From assembly GCF_009905615.1 (NCBI RefSeq), contig NZ_JAAAKW010000014.1, positions 62,001-126,000 on the forward strand: a stretch of 64,000 nt of DNA. Direction: 5' to 3'. Made by a program: the position numbers and the translations under genes. Position 1 is the stretch's first letter. Each line of letters starts with the position of its first letter. This document shows positions 17,636 through 27,183 of the stretch, piece after piece. This DNA is from Pseudomonas sp. SLFW. GTDB taxonomy: Bacteria > Pseudomonadota > Gammaproteobacteria > Pseudomonadales > Pseudomonadaceae. The notes under the pieces were generated by a model, which saw only the letters and a list, made by a program, of their open reading frames with translations, did not search any database and had not been told where the DNA came from.

Positions 17636-20600
17636 TTACACGATAAAATCCCAGTTCGCCGCCTGGACCACGTGCTGGTTCATCTCTGCCCCGTGCACGA
17701 AGTTGTCGGCTACCTGTGCGAGCGTCATGCCATGGTTCATGGCGTCGGCCCAGTAAGCGAGGCCGGCTGAATCACTCTGACGTCCGTAGATCCCCTGATA
17801 AAGCGCTTCCAGGTCATGAGACGCCGTGCCGTTGAACGCGTTGGCGCCGCCTTTCAAGCCTTCGCTTGAGTTGATCAGCGACACCGCGATGTCTCCCATG
17901 CTCACACCGTTCTTGGCCTCGACAGCCCAGTAGTCGAACCCTTTGTAATCGGCCTGACGCCCGAGCACGGATTGGTACAAGCCCGACAACTGCGTTTGTG
18001 CCGCGGTCGTCTGAACCACCAGACTTGCATCGCTGAACGTCAGCGTCTCGGCGTTGATCACCACCGCGTGGGCATCCGGCTGCGCTTTGGACGTCACGAG
18101 CGAGTAGCCCTCATGATGTTCCACCACGTAGTCGGATTGGGCGCCGTTGAACGTCACGGTGTCATTGCCTTGGCCGCCGTGCAGAATCGACGTGCTGCCC
18201 CCACTCGGGACACTGCTGGAAAAGCCGAAACTCAAGGTATCGTTGCCGGCACCCGAGAAGACCGAGCCGGGTGTGGCGGACGACACGATGAAGTGCTGCG
18301 CGGCCGCATCCCCTGTGAGGATCTGACCCGACGTGTTGCCCGTGACATTGGCCGCACCGACGATGGCGGCAAAGTCCACCCCATTCAACACCAGCGAACT
18401 GCCGCTGTTCACCTGCGATGCATCGATCACCAACGCGGTGTGTTGGCTGTCGGTGCTGGTGCCGGTCAGGGTCAGCGCACCCGTGGGTGAAGTCTGGCCG
18501 GTGACCGGGGTCACCGTTTCCACCAGCAGCGGCACCGAGCTCACCAGCGTCTTCAGGAAGGTCACGCCATTGCCGGTGAGATGATCCTGATCGCCCACCG
18601 TATGGCCCAGTGTCGCTGCCAAAATCGCTTGAACCAGATGATCGTTCGACGTCCCGGCAGGCTGACTGACCCCGCCAGTCGCGGTGAGGCCAAAACCGGG
18701 CGTGAGCTGGGCCAGCAACAGTATGCTGTTGTTGCTGACCACCAAAGGGATGTCGGCGGTCCCGGCATTGCCCGAAGATTCGATACGGCTTGAATCGACA
18801 ACCGGCACGACCACCTGTGTACCGCTTCCGCCGCCGGACAAGGTGACGGTTTGCTGAGTGACCGTCACGCCATCGATGGTTGTCGTGGAGACGGGCGCCG
18901 CCGGGGGCGTGGAGGGCGCGTTAGGGTCGATGGTCAGGTTCAGCCCGTCGCTGGCACGGGACACGTTGCCCGACACGTCCGTCTGTTTAACGGTGAGCGT
19001 ATGGTTGCCCTGGGCAAGCGTGCTGGTGACGAGGCTCCAGTGTCCAGTGCCGTCCGCGACCGCGATACCCAGCAGCGTCGTGCCGTCCGTGTCGTACAGC
19101 TTGACCTTGGCGTTGGCTTCGACCTGTCCGGTGATCGTCGGCGTGAGGTTATTGGTGATGCCGTCACCTAGTATGCCGCTGTCGCTGCTGGCGGCCAGGG
19201 TCGGCGCGGAGGGTTTCGCGGGGGCGGTGGTGTCGATCGTCACGGCCTTGGCGTTGCTGGCCGCAGACACGTTACCGGCAGCGTCAGTTTGTTTTGCGGT
19301 CAGGGTGTGAGCGCCTTCGCCGAGCGTGCTGCTGGTGATGCTCCATCTTCCCGAACCGTCTGCAGTGGTCGTGCCCAGCAGGGTTGTGCCGTCGGTGTCG
19401 AAAAGCTGAACAGTGGCGTTCGCTTCGCCGGTGCCGGTGAACACCGGCGTGGTGTTGCTGGTAATGGCGTCGCTGCTGGAAGCGCCGGTATCTGTACCGG
19501 CGGTCATGGCGGGCGTGGACGGCGCGGAGGGTGTGGTGTGGTCCAGCGTGAATGTCTGACCTGCGGTGTAGCCGCTGAGAATCGCGTTCGAGCTGCCGTT
19601 CTGGATGCCGGTGCCGCTGTTATTAAGATCGAGGCGCAGGGTGCCATCGCCGCTCAGACTGTCGACCGTGACGGTGTATGTCGTTCCTGAGCCGGTAGCG
19701 TTATGGATTGTGCCGGTGGCAGTGCCGGTTGAGGTCAAGGTGAAGTCAGAGGCGTCCACGCCGGTGACGGCCTGGCTGAACGTCACGGTGTAATCCACCG
19801 AGCTGGCCGAACCGGGCACTGTCGCGCTTGCAGCCCCGGCGCGAGCGATGGAGCTGACCTCAGGCCCGTTGACAACGTCGATAGTGAAGACCTCGTAGGC
19901 CTCGTTGTCCGCGGCATCGACGCCTTTCAGGTAAATATGGTAACTGCCAGCGGTGAGGTTCTGGGCGGCATTGAGGCTGGTTCCGGAAATCGTGAATTTG
20001 CCGTTATCGGCGTCGTTGACCCCGTTGCCCGTCTTGAAACCGTAGGTCACCCATGTCAGCTCGTTGGACGAGAGCGTCGCCACCGTCGAACCGTTGGTGG
20101 CGCTGGTCAGATTCACTTGGTGGGTGCTGAGGGCAATACCCGTCGGCCCAACGGTATCGAGGGTGTAATTGAACCCGGCAGAAGCGACCGAGACGTTACC
20201 CGCCACATCGATCTGTTTCGCCGTCAGCGTATGCGCCCCTTCGGTCAGCGAGCTGCTGTGGATACTCCAGGCCCCGGCGCCGTTGGCCACCGCCGAGCCG
20301 AGTACGGTGGTCCCGTTGGTGTCGTACAACGTCACCGTGGCGTTGGCTTCGGCCTGCCCCTTCACGGTGGGCATTGTTGAGTTGGAAATGCCGTCCCCCA
20401 GTGTGCCGCTGTCGCTGCCTGCATCCAGTGACAGGCCGGTCGGGGCGGCAACCGAGGTGTCGATGGTCACCGACCGGCCGGTGCTGAGCGGCGATGTTCC
20501 GTTGCTTGCATCGGTTTGGGTCACCTTCAACGTATGGTTCCCGTCTCCCAGCGTGCTGCTGGTGATCGCCCAGGTGCCCGAGCCGTCTGCTGTCGTGAAC

Positions 20601-21100
20601 CCCAGCAGCGTCATACCATCGGTGTCGTAGAGTTTGACGGTGGCATTGGCGTCTGCGGTGCCGCTCAGCGTTGGCGTGGCGTCGCTGGTAATGCCGTCGG
20701 CTGGTGAAGTGCCGGTGTCACTGCTGCTTGCCAGGGCGGGCGTCGGCGGAGCAGCAGGTAAGGGTCTGCTGAGGGAGACGACGAGGCCATCAGAAAAGTT
20801 GGTAGCATCGGCGCCATCCGTACCCTGAATGGCAGACGCGTCATTGCCCGCCGTCGGGTCGGTGTAGGTAAAGTCAATGATGTCTGCCCACGTTAACGCA
20901 GCGCCTGAGACGCTGACCTGAACGGTTTTGGCCGCGCTGTCGACCGTCACTCCGCTGACGGTAACGCCGGTGTTATTGACTAGCACGTTGAATGCACTGG
21001 TAGGCGGAGGATTGGCTGCGTCCAGAGGCACGTTGAAATGCAGTGTGAAGTAATGGTCGCCGATGTAGGCATCAGCGTTTGAATAGTAAGGTTGAGACAT
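17636..21100 (-). CDS. large Ig-like repeat exoprotein with C-terminal DUF4214 domains
   Basis: 1154-residue Ser/Thr/Gly/Ala-rich protein, probably secreted. Residues about 5-110 resemble a SwmB-type beta domain. Four Ig-like repeats of 90-100 residues follow, each with a variant of VKLYDTDGTTLLG and HTLTAKQTDAAGNVS; repeats two and three are separated by cadherin-like segments. Residues about 840-1050 contain GAGNDTLSFGF and GGQGNDTVTFNG, degenerate calcium-binding nonapeptides. Two DUF4214 modules (YQSVLGRQADYKGFDYW; YQGIYGRQSDSAGLAYW) close the protein, which ends NWDFIV. There is no Sec signal, so a C-terminal type I secretion signal is likely; no type I exporter is adjacent. Adhesin or S-layer-like role inferred. 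Confidence 0.88.
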   Translation of the reverse strand: MSQPYYSNADAYIGDHYFTLHFNVPLDAANPPPTSAFNVLVNNTGVTVSGVTVDSAAKTVQVSVSGAALTWADIIDFTYTDPTAGNDASAIQGTDGADATNFSDGLVVSLSRPLPAAPPTPALASSSDTGTSPADGITSDATPTLSGTADANATVKLYDTDGMTLLGFTTADGSGTWAITSSTLGDGNHTLKVTQTDASNGTSPLSTGRSVTIDTSVAAPTGLSLDAGSDSGTLGDGISNSTMPTVKGQAEANATVTLYDTNGTTVLGSAVANGAGAWSIHSSSLTEGAHTLTAKQIDVAGNVSVASAGFNYTLDTVGPTGIALSTHQVNLTSATNGSTVATLSSNELTWVTYGFKTGNGVNDADNGKFTISGTSLNAAQNLTAGSYHIYLKGVDAADNEAYEVFTIDVVNGPEVSSIARAGAASATVPGSASSVDYTVTFSQAVTGVDASDFTLTSTGTATGTIHNATGSGTTYTVTVDSLSGDGTLRLDLNNSGTGIQNGSSNAILSGYTAGQTFTLDHTTPSAPSTPAMTAGTDTGASSSDAITSNTTPVFTGTGEANATVQLFDTDGTTLLGTTTADGSGRWSITSSTLGEGAHTLTAKQTDAAGNVSAASNAKAVTIDTTAPAKPSAPTLAASSDSGILGDGITNNLTPTITGQVEANAKVKLYDTDGTTLLGIAVADGTGHWSLVTSTLAQGNHTLTVKQTDVSGNVSRASDGLNLTIDPNAPSTPPAAPVSTTTIDGVTVTQQTVTLSGGGSGTQVVVPVVDSSRIESSGNAGTADIPLVVSNNSILLLAQLTPGFGLTATGGVSQPAGTSNDHLVQAILAATLGHTVGDQDHLTGNGVTFLKTLVSSVPLLVETVTPVTGQTSPTGALTLTGTSTDSQHTALVIDASQVNSGSSLVLNGVDFAAIVGAANVTGNTSGQILTGDAAAQHFIVSSATPGSVFSGAGNDTLSFGFSSSVPSGGSTSILHGGQGNDTVTFNGAQSDYVVEHHEGYSLVTSKAQPDAHAVVINAETLTFSDASLVVQTTAAQTQLSGLYQSVLGRQADYKGFDYWAVEAKNGVSMGDIAVSLINSSEGLKGGANAFNGTASHDLEALYQGIYGRQSDSAGLAYWADAMNHGMTLAQVADNFVHGAEMNQHVVQAANWDFIV

Positions 21101-21219
21101 TCCTTCGGCCCTCAAAACTAGAGAGTGGTAACGGTTCTGTTTTTTTTGACCGTTTACACTGTCTCGGCTTTTCCTGAAGGTTCTTTAAGGCCTCGCATCG
21201 GCGGGGAAATGTCTTTGTT

Positions 21220-21236
21220 CGGCTGCTGTTCAGCCG
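21220..21236. terminator. short hairpin after LysR gene
   Basis: CGGCTG at 21220-21225 pairs with CAGCCG at 21231-21236 over a 5-base loop. It lies just downstream of the minus-strand LysR stop (21250) and before the Ig-repeat gene on the same strand. Weak terminator at best. Confidence 0.3.
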
Positions 21237-21249
21237 CGCTGTCTCCCGC

Positions 21250-22134
21250 TCAAATCTGTTCCAACAACCACGCCCGAAACGCCTGCAACGACGGCAGCAT
21301 TTCGTTGCGTGGCGGGTAGGTCAGGTAATAGCTGCGCTGGCTCGGGAAGGGCAGGTCGAGGGGGATGAGTTCGGCGCTGGCGATTTCGTCGGTGACCAGA
21401 ATCCGGGGCACCAGGCCGATGCCGATGCCCGCTTTGACGGCCTGAATCAAATGCGAGGTCAGTTCGAAACTCGGTCCTAGGCGCATCATCCGGTGAGGCA
21501 GGTGATGGTGGCTGAACCAGTCGCCCCAGACGTTGGGGTTGTTGGCGACGTTGAGCAGCATCTGCCCGGCGATCTTGTCTGGCGTCCAGTCCTGATGATT
21601 ACCCCCAACCTGCGGCGCGATGACCACCACCAGTTCCTCGGCGTGCAGACGATGGCTGATCAAGCCCGGGAGGCCCGTGTGGCCGACGACGATGGCGGCG
21701 TCGATGCCACTGGTGTCGAAGTCCACGGCGTCGATGCGCGAATTGATGTGCACCAGCATGCCAGGGTGGGTCGTGTAGAAATCGTGCAAGCGTGGCAGCA
21801 GCCATTTGGAACCAAAAGTCGGCAAGGTGGCCAGACGCAGACTGCCGCCGCCGGATTGATAAGCAATGGCCTGCAACGTGGCGCTGCGGATGCGGCCCAA
21901 TGCGTCGCTCATTTCCCGCTGATACAGGCGCCCGACATCAGTCAGTTGCACCTGTCGACCTTCGCGGCGGAACAGCGTCAGGCCCAGTTGCTGCTCCAAT
22001 GCCTGGACTTGACGACTGACCGCGCTTTGGGTCAACGACAGCTCGACCGCCGCGCGGGTGTAGCTTTCATGCCGGGCGGCGGCTTCGAATGCCAGCAGCA
22101 GGGACATGGACGGCGTGAGATGGCGGTAATTCAT
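21250..22134 (-). CDS. LysR-family regulator (GcvA-like)
   Basis: 294-residue LysR protein of the GcvA-like branch: N-terminus MNYRHLTPSMSLLLAFEAAA, HTH LTQSAVSRQVQALEQQLGL, RREGRQVQLTDVG, and the effector-domain opening LATLPTFGSKWLLPRL. It is divergent from the ydiJ-type gene with 159 bases between starts, so it probably regulates that gene in response to a hydroxy acid (inference). Confidence 0.92.
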   Translation of the reverse strand: MNYRHLTPSMSLLLAFEAAARHESYTRAAVELSLTQSAVSRQVQALEQQLGLTLFRREGRQVQLTDVGRLYQREMSDALGRIRSATLQAIAYQSGGGSLRLATLPTFGSKWLLPRLHDFYTTHPGMLVHINSRIDAVDFDTSGIDAAIVVGHTGLPGLISHRLHAEELVVVIAPQVGGNHQDWTPDKIAGQMLLNVANNPNVWGDWFSHHHLPHRMMRLGPSFELTSHLIQAVKAGIGIGLVPRILVTDEIASAELIPLDLPFPSQRSYYLTYPPRNEMLPSLQAFRAWLLEQI

Positions 22135-22293
22135 TCAGAAAAGTCATCGATAGCGGCAGGAATATCTGTTTGTTTCGCGCTGAAGCCTGCGGGATCATTG
22201 GCGCCCATAACGACCCGAGGCTGACCGATTAATGCTCGGGCGACAAGTGTTTTGCTGTTTTCCGTGATCAGACCGACAAGAGGCCATCCCACG

Positions 22294-25200
22294 ATGATCG
22301 CCCAACTCTCGCCCGCAGTGCCTGCGAGCCAGTACCCCGAGTTTCTCGACGCCCTGCGCGCCAGCGGCTTCCGTGGCGAACTCAGCGCCGACTACGCCAC
22401 CCGCACGGTGCTGGCGACCGACAACTCGATCTATCAGCGATTGCCCCAGGCGGCGGTCTTTCCGAAAGACGCCGAGGATGTGGCGCGCATCGCCACGCTG
22501 ATGGCCGAACCGCGCTTTCGTCAGATCAAGCTCACGCCCCGAGGCGGTGGCACCGGCACCAACGGCCAGTCGCTGACGGATGGCATCGTCGTCGATCTGT
22601 CCCGGCACATGAACACTATTCTGGAAATCAACGTTGAAGAGCGTTGGGTTCGCGTGCAGGCCGGTGTGGTCAAGGACCAGCTCAACGCCGCGCTCAAGCC
22701 CCACGGCCTGTTCTTCGCCCCTGAGCTGTCGACTTCAAATCGCGCCACGGTTGGCGGGATGATCAACACCGACGCCAGCGGGCAGGGCAGCTGCACCTAC
22801 GGCAAGACCCGCGACCACGTGCTGGAACTGCACAGCGTTTTGCTCGGCGGCGAACGCCTGCACAGCCACCCGATTTCCGATGACGCGCTTGAAGTCGCCT
22901 GCGCCCAGCCGGGTCGCATCGGCGAGGTCTACCGCACGGCGCGGCAGATCCAGGAAACCCAGGCTGACCTGATCGAGTCGATCTTCCCCAAACTCAACCG
23001 CTGCCTGACCGGTTACGACCTCGCGCACCTGCGGGATAAAGAAGGGCGCTTCAACCTCAACAGCGTGCTGTGCGGCGCCGAAGGGTCGCTGGGCTATGTG
23101 GTCGAGGCCAAGCTCAACGTGCTGCCGATCCCGAATTACTCGGTGCTGGTAAACGTGCGCTACAGCAGCTTCATGGACGCCCTGCGTGACGCCAATGCCT
23201 TGCTGGCGCACAAGCCGCTGTCCATCGAAACCGTCGATTCCAAGGTGCTGATGCTGGCGATGAAAGACATCGTCTGGCACAGCGTCGCAGAATATTTTCC
23301 GGCGGACGCGGACCGTCCGACTCTGGGCATCAACCTGGTGGAATTCAGTGGCGATGACGTGGCCGAGGTCAACGGCCGGGTCGCGGCATTCGTCGAACAC
23401 TTGCAGGCCGACACCACCATCGAACGCCTCGGCCATACCCTGTCCGAAGGTGCGGCGGCGGTGAACAAGGTCTACACCATGCGCAAGCGTTCGGTGGGCT
23501 TGCTGGGCAACGTCGAGGGCGAGATTCGTCCGCAGCCGTTCGTGGAAGACACCGCCGTGCCGCCGGAAAAACTGGCGGACTACATCGCCGAATTCCGCGC
23601 GCTGCTGGACAGCCACGGCCTGGCCTACGGGATGTTCGGCCACGTCGATGCGGGGGTGCTGCACGTGCGTCCGGCGCTGGACATGAAAGACCCTGCGCAG
23701 GCCGCGCTGGTCAAGCCGATTTCCGACGCCGTCGCCGCGCTGACCCAGCGTTACGGTGGCCTGCTCTGGGGCGAACACGGCAAGGGCCTGCGTTCCGAAT
23801 ATGTGCCTGCATTCTTTGGCGAACTGTACCCCGCGCTGCAATCGCTCAAGGGCGCGTTCGACCCGCACAACCAGCTCAACCCCGGCAAGATCTGCACGCC
23901 GCCGGATGCCCCGGAAGGTCTGCTCAAGGTCAACGAAGTCACCCTGCGCGGCGACCTCGACCGGCAGATCGACGAGCGTGTCTGGCAAAGTTTCGGCACC
24001 GCGGTGCACTGCAACGGCAACGGCGCCTGCTACAACTTCGACCCCAACGACGCCATGTGCCCGTCGTGGAAAGCCACCCGCGAACGTCAGCATTCGCCGA
24101 AAGGCCGGGCGTCGCTGATTCGTGAATGGCTGCGCTTGCAAGGTGCGGCGAACATCGACGTGCTGGAAGCGGCGAAAGGCAAAGCCAACTGGATAAAAGG
24201 CCTGCCCGCGCGCCTGAGCAACAACCTCAAGCGGTCCCGAGGTCAGGCGGATTTCTCCCACGAAGTCTACGACGCCATGGCCGGGTGCCTGGCTTGTAAA
24301 TCCTGCGCCGGGCAGTGCCCGATCAAGGTCAACGTGCCGGAATTCCGCTCGCGTTTCCTGGAGCTGTACCACGGGCGTTATCAGCGTCCGCTGCGGGATT
24401 ACCTGATCGGCTCGCTGGAATTCACCATCCCGTACCTGGCCCACGCGCCGGGGCTGTACAACGCAGTGATGGGCTCGAAATGGGTGAGCGGCCTGCTTGA
24501 ACGCCACGTCGGCATGCTCGACAGCCCGTTGATCCATCGCTACAACCTGCAAAGCACGCTGACCCGCTGCAACGTTGCGGTGGCCAGCGTCCCGGCCCTG
24601 CGCGAACTGAGCGACGAGCAGCGTCAGCGCAGCGTGGTGCTGGTGCAGGACGCGTTCACCCGTTACTTCGAAACGCCGCTGCTGGCGTCGCTGATTCAGC
24701 TGGTGCATCAGTTGGGCTACCGCGTGTTCCTCGCGCCGTACAGTGCCAACGGCAAGCCGCTGCACGTGCAGGGCTTCCTCGGTGCGTTCGCCAAGGCGGC
24801 CGTGCGCAACGCCACCCAACTCAAGGCGCTGGCCGATTGCGGCGTGCCGCTGGTGGGGCTGGACCCGGCGATGACCCTCGTTTATCGCCAGGAATACCAG
24901 AAAGTCCCAGGCCTTGAAGGCAGCCCCACCGTGCTGTTGCCGCAAGAGTGGCTGATGGACGCGTTGCCGGAATCCGCCGCACGGCCGTCAGCCGACACCT
25001 TCCGCCTGATGGCCCACTGCACCGAGAAAACCAACGTCCCGGCCAGCACCTCGCAATGGGAAAAAGTCTTCGCGCGACTGGGCCTGAAACTGGTCACCGA
25101 AGCCACCGGCTGCTGCGGCATGTCTGGCACTTACGGCCACGAAGCGCGCAACCAAGACACCTCGAAGACCATCTTCGAACAGTCCTGGGCGACCAAACTG

Positions 25201-25320
25201 GACAAGCCGGGTGAGGCGCTGGCGACGGGGTACTCGTGCCGAAGCCAGGTCAAGCGTCAGGCGGACCGGGAGCTGCGCCACCCGCTGGAGGTGGTGTTGG
25301 AGCGGCTGTTGGCGAAATGA
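22294..25320 (+). CDS. ydiJ: FAD-binding and Fe-S protein YdiJ (D-2-hydroxyacid dehydrogenase type)
   Basis: 1008 residues, close to the 1018 of E. coli YdiJ. Residues about 45-270 are a PCMH FAD-binding domain (RGGGTGTNGQSLTDG; TVGGMINTDASGQGSC); residues 270-530 are the FAD-oxidase C-terminal domain; a ferredoxin segment with CLACKSCAGQCP lies near 665; and a GlpC-type Cys-rich tail ends with ATGCCGMSGTYG near 950. Homologues oxidise D-2-hydroxyglutarate or D-lactate and feed electrons to the respiratory chain. The ATG at 22294 starts MIAQLSP. It is followed by a strong terminator. Confidence 0.93.
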   Translation: MIAQLSPAVPASQYPEFLDALRASGFRGELSADYATRTVLATDNSIYQRLPQAAVFPKDAEDVARIATLMAEPRFRQIKLTPRGGGTGTNGQSLTDGIVVDLSRHMNTILEINVEERWVRVQAGVVKDQLNAALKPHGLFFAPELSTSNRATVGGMINTDASGQGSCTYGKTRDHVLELHSVLLGGERLHSHPISDDALEVACAQPGRIGEVYRTARQIQETQADLIESIFPKLNRCLTGYDLAHLRDKEGRFNLNSVLCGAEGSLGYVVEAKLNVLPIPNYSVLVNVRYSSFMDALRDANALLAHKPLSIETVDSKVLMLAMKDIVWHSVAEYFPADADRPTLGINLVEFSGDDVAEVNGRVAAFVEHLQADTTIERLGHTLSEGAAAVNKVYTMRKRSVGLLGNVEGEIRPQPFVEDTAVPPEKLADYIAEFRALLDSHGLAYGMFGHVDAGVLHVRPALDMKDPAQAALVKPISDAVAALTQRYGGLLWGEHGKGLRSEYVPAFFGELYPALQSLKGAFDPHNQLNPGKICTPPDAPEGLLKVNEVTLRGDLDRQIDERVWQSFGTAVHCNGNGACYNFDPNDAMCPSWKATRERQHSPKGRASLIREWLRLQGAANIDVLEAAKGKANWIKGLPARLSNNLKRSRGQADFSHEVYDAMAGCLACKSCAGQCPIKVNVPEFRSRFLELYHGRYQRPLRDYLIGSLEFTIPYLAHAPGLYNAVMGSKWVSGLLERHVGMLDSPLIHRYNLQSTLTRCNVAVASVPALRELSDEQRQRSVVLVQDAFTRYFETPLLASLIQLVHQLGYRVFLAPYSANGKPLHVQGFLGAFAKAAVRNATQLKALADCGVPLVGLDPAMTLVYRQEYQKVPGLEGSPTVLLPQEWLMDALPESAARPSADTFRLMAHCTEKTNVPASTSQWEKVFARLGLKLVTEATGCCGMSGTYGHEARNQDTSKTIFEQSWATKLDKPGEALATGYSCRSQVKRQADRELRHPLEVVLERLLAK

Positions 25321-25321
25321 G

Positions 25322-25345
25322 AAAAGGCCCGTTCGCGGGCCTTTT
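25322..25345. terminator. bidirectional intrinsic terminator, UUCG loop
   Basis: A perfect 10-bp stem AAAAGGCCCG / CGGGCCTTTT with a TTCG tetraloop. A-run on one side and T-run on the other make it work in both directions. It starts one base after the ydiJ stop and directly abuts the stop of the convergent LuxR gene. Confidence 0.95.
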
Positions 25346-26110
25346 CTACGACGGCAGCAACGAGGAAAACAGTTCGGACTGGGTCTTGATCCCGAGCTTG
25401 CTGTAGATGTGCCGCCGATGGGTTTTGACGGTGTCCACCGAGATGTCCCGTAGGTCGGCGATGCGCTTGCTGGAGTGCCCGCTGAGCATCAGTTGGCAGA
25501 TGTCGAACTCTCGCGATGTCAGCGTCGCCTTGAGGTTTTCCAGCCCTTGATGGGACGGCACCCGTGGCGGATGGGGGTCGTGGTGGCTGTGAAGCAAGCG
25601 CTGACGAATCAGCGCTTCCATCCACGGTTGGAACAGCGCCAGGTGCGCGACTTCGTCCTGGGTGATCGGCGTGCGCGAGCCGAACGACAGGCAGACCAGC
25701 TGCCGATCATCAATGCGGCAATTGAACTGAATCTCGTCGGCGACCACGTTCAGGTGAAAATAGCGCTGGTAATACTCGGTTTGCGCGAAGCAGTCCGGCG
25801 CGACATCCCGCAATTGAAACAGACCACTCTGCGCCTGTTCGCAGTTGACCCGGTAGAACGGGTCAATCAGATAAATGCCCCCCAAATAATCCTGAAACAG
25901 CGGGTCCGGCCCGCCATCTTCGGCGGGCGACTCGTCGAGCAGGTATGGGCGCCCGTCCTTGAACAGCAGCGCGACCCAATTATCGAACCGCAGCACGTCG
26001 CTGACCCGGCGCACCACGGTCTGCCAGAAGTTTGGCTGATCGATGGCGCCAATCAGAATCCCGAACGTGCGATGCCAGGCGATTTCCTGCAACGTGGGCG
26101 GCGTGCTCAT
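25346..26110 (-). CDS. LuxR-family transcriptional regulator
   Basis: 254 residues: an N-terminal sensor-like region without a clear known ligand domain (residues 1-175), then a GerE/LuxR HTH at about 188-250 (LTSREFDICQLMLSGHSSKR; ISVDTVKTHRRHIYSKLGI). No receiver Asp pattern and no autoinducer-binding signature were recognised. The ATG at 26110 is preferred to the GTG at 26116 because AAGGAG lies 5 bases upstream. It is divergent from the nitrilase/APC permease unit and is likely its regulator. Confidence 0.88.
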   Translation of the reverse strand: MSTPPTLQEIAWHRTFGILIGAIDQPNFWQTVVRRVSDVLRFDNWVALLFKDGRPYLLDESPAEDGGPDPLFQDYLGGIYLIDPFYRVNCEQAQSGLFQLRDVAPDCFAQTEYYQRYFHLNVVADEIQFNCRIDDRQLVCLSFGSRTPITQDEVAHLALFQPWMEALIRQRLLHSHHDPHPPRVPSHQGLENLKATLTSREFDICQLMLSGHSSKRIADLRDISVDTVKTHRRHIYSKLGIKTQSELFSSLLPS

Positions 26111-26217
26111 TGTCACTCCTTGGGATTACCCATGACGTGTGATTACCCCGTGGGCGGCAAGGGCTGATAATACCTGACGACAGGTGGTCGGCGGCGACCG
26201 GCATGCAGGAGTGAAAG

Positions 26218-27036
26218 ATGAATGTAGAACTGGCCCAGGTCACGGGGCGTGACGGGGATGTGGCGTACAACCTTGAACGCACATTGGCGTTGATCGAAGC
26301 GTGCGCGGCGGACACCGAATTGCTGGTGTTGCCGGAAACCTACCTCACCGGCTTTCCCACGAAAGACAACGTGGCGCAGATGGCCGAACCCCTCGACGGC
26401 CCGACGCTGACGCGGGTTCAGCAGGCGGCGACGGCGCGGGGCATTGCGGTGGCGGTGGGGTTTGCTGAAGTGCACGACGGGCGCTTTTACAACACCACGG
26501 TGCTGATCACCCCCGAGCAGGGCATTGTGCTGCATTACCGCAAGACCCATTTGTGGTCCGGCGAGCGAGACGTGTTCGACGCCGGTGACCGGCTGTCCAC
26601 GGTGATGTGGAAGGGTATTCGGGTGGGGTTGTTGATCTGCTACGACATCGAATTTCCCGAGACGGCGCGGGCGCTGGGCCAGCTCGGCGCGCAACTGCTG
26701 ATCGTCACCAACGGCAATTTCGACCCTTACGGCCCCACGCACCGCACCTGCGTAATGGCGCGGGCACTGGAAAATCAGGCCTTCGCAGTGATGGTCAATC
26801 GCGTGGGGCAGGGCGACGACGGGCTGGTGTTCGCCGGTGGCAGCGCGGTGGTCGATCCCTTTGGCGACCTGCTGGTGGAAGCCGGTCGCGACGAAGCGAC
26901 ACTCAGGCTCACCCTCGACCTGAACCTGCTGGACAAGGCCCGCGAACCCTACGTCTACGACCGTCACCAGCGCCTGCGGCTGAGCGGTGACGTCATCGAC
27001 AGCGGCGACCGGCGCGACCTGATCATCGGTTCGTGA
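26218..27036 (+). CDS. carbon-nitrogen hydrolase (nitrilase superfamily)
   Basis: 272-residue cytoplasmic hydrolase with the full Glu-Lys-Cys triad: E40 (LPETYLTGF), K109 (YRKTHLW) and C141 (ICYDIEFPE). The family hydrolyses amides, omega-amidic acids, carbamoyl groups or nitriles; the LICYDIEFPE pattern fits the aliphatic amidase/omega-amidase branches better than true nitrilases (inference). It is divergent from a LuxR regulator, and followed by an APC permease after 147 bases, suggesting uptake and hydrolysis of an amide- or amine-containing substrate. Confidence 0.9.
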   Translation: MNVELAQVTGRDGDVAYNLERTLALIEACAADTELLVLPETYLTGFPTKDNVAQMAEPLDGPTLTRVQQAATARGIAVAVGFAEVHDGRFYNTTVLITPEQGIVLHYRKTHLWSGERDVFDAGDRLSTVMWKGIRVGLLICYDIEFPETARALGQLGAQLLIVTNGNFDPYGPTHRTCVMARALENQAFAVMVNRVGQGDDGLVFAGGSAVVDPFGDLLVEAGRDEATLRLTLDLNLLDKAREPYVYDRHQRLRLSGDVIDSGDRRDLIIGS

Positions 27037-27183
27037 TCCCTCACGGCCCCGCCATTCCTTCCGGAGAACACCACTGACCCGCAACCGCTGACCCCCAATA
27101 ATCATTAGCTGTCACTTTCTTTGCCACTGCCAAACATCCGGCGCCTCGCGCGCAAACGACTAAAAAGATAATCGGAGACGTTA

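Noticed and set aside
17972..20630. Several plus-strand open frames opposite the Ig-repeat gene
   Set aside because: All mirror the repetitive minus-strand gene and carry no independent motifs or ribosome sites.
22735..24945. 736-codon open frame on the minus strand opposite ydiJ
   Set aside because: Shadow of a GC-rich gene: the plus-strand frame has clear FAD and Fe-S motifs throughout, and the minus reading has the His/Arg/Gln-rich composition typical of antisense frames.
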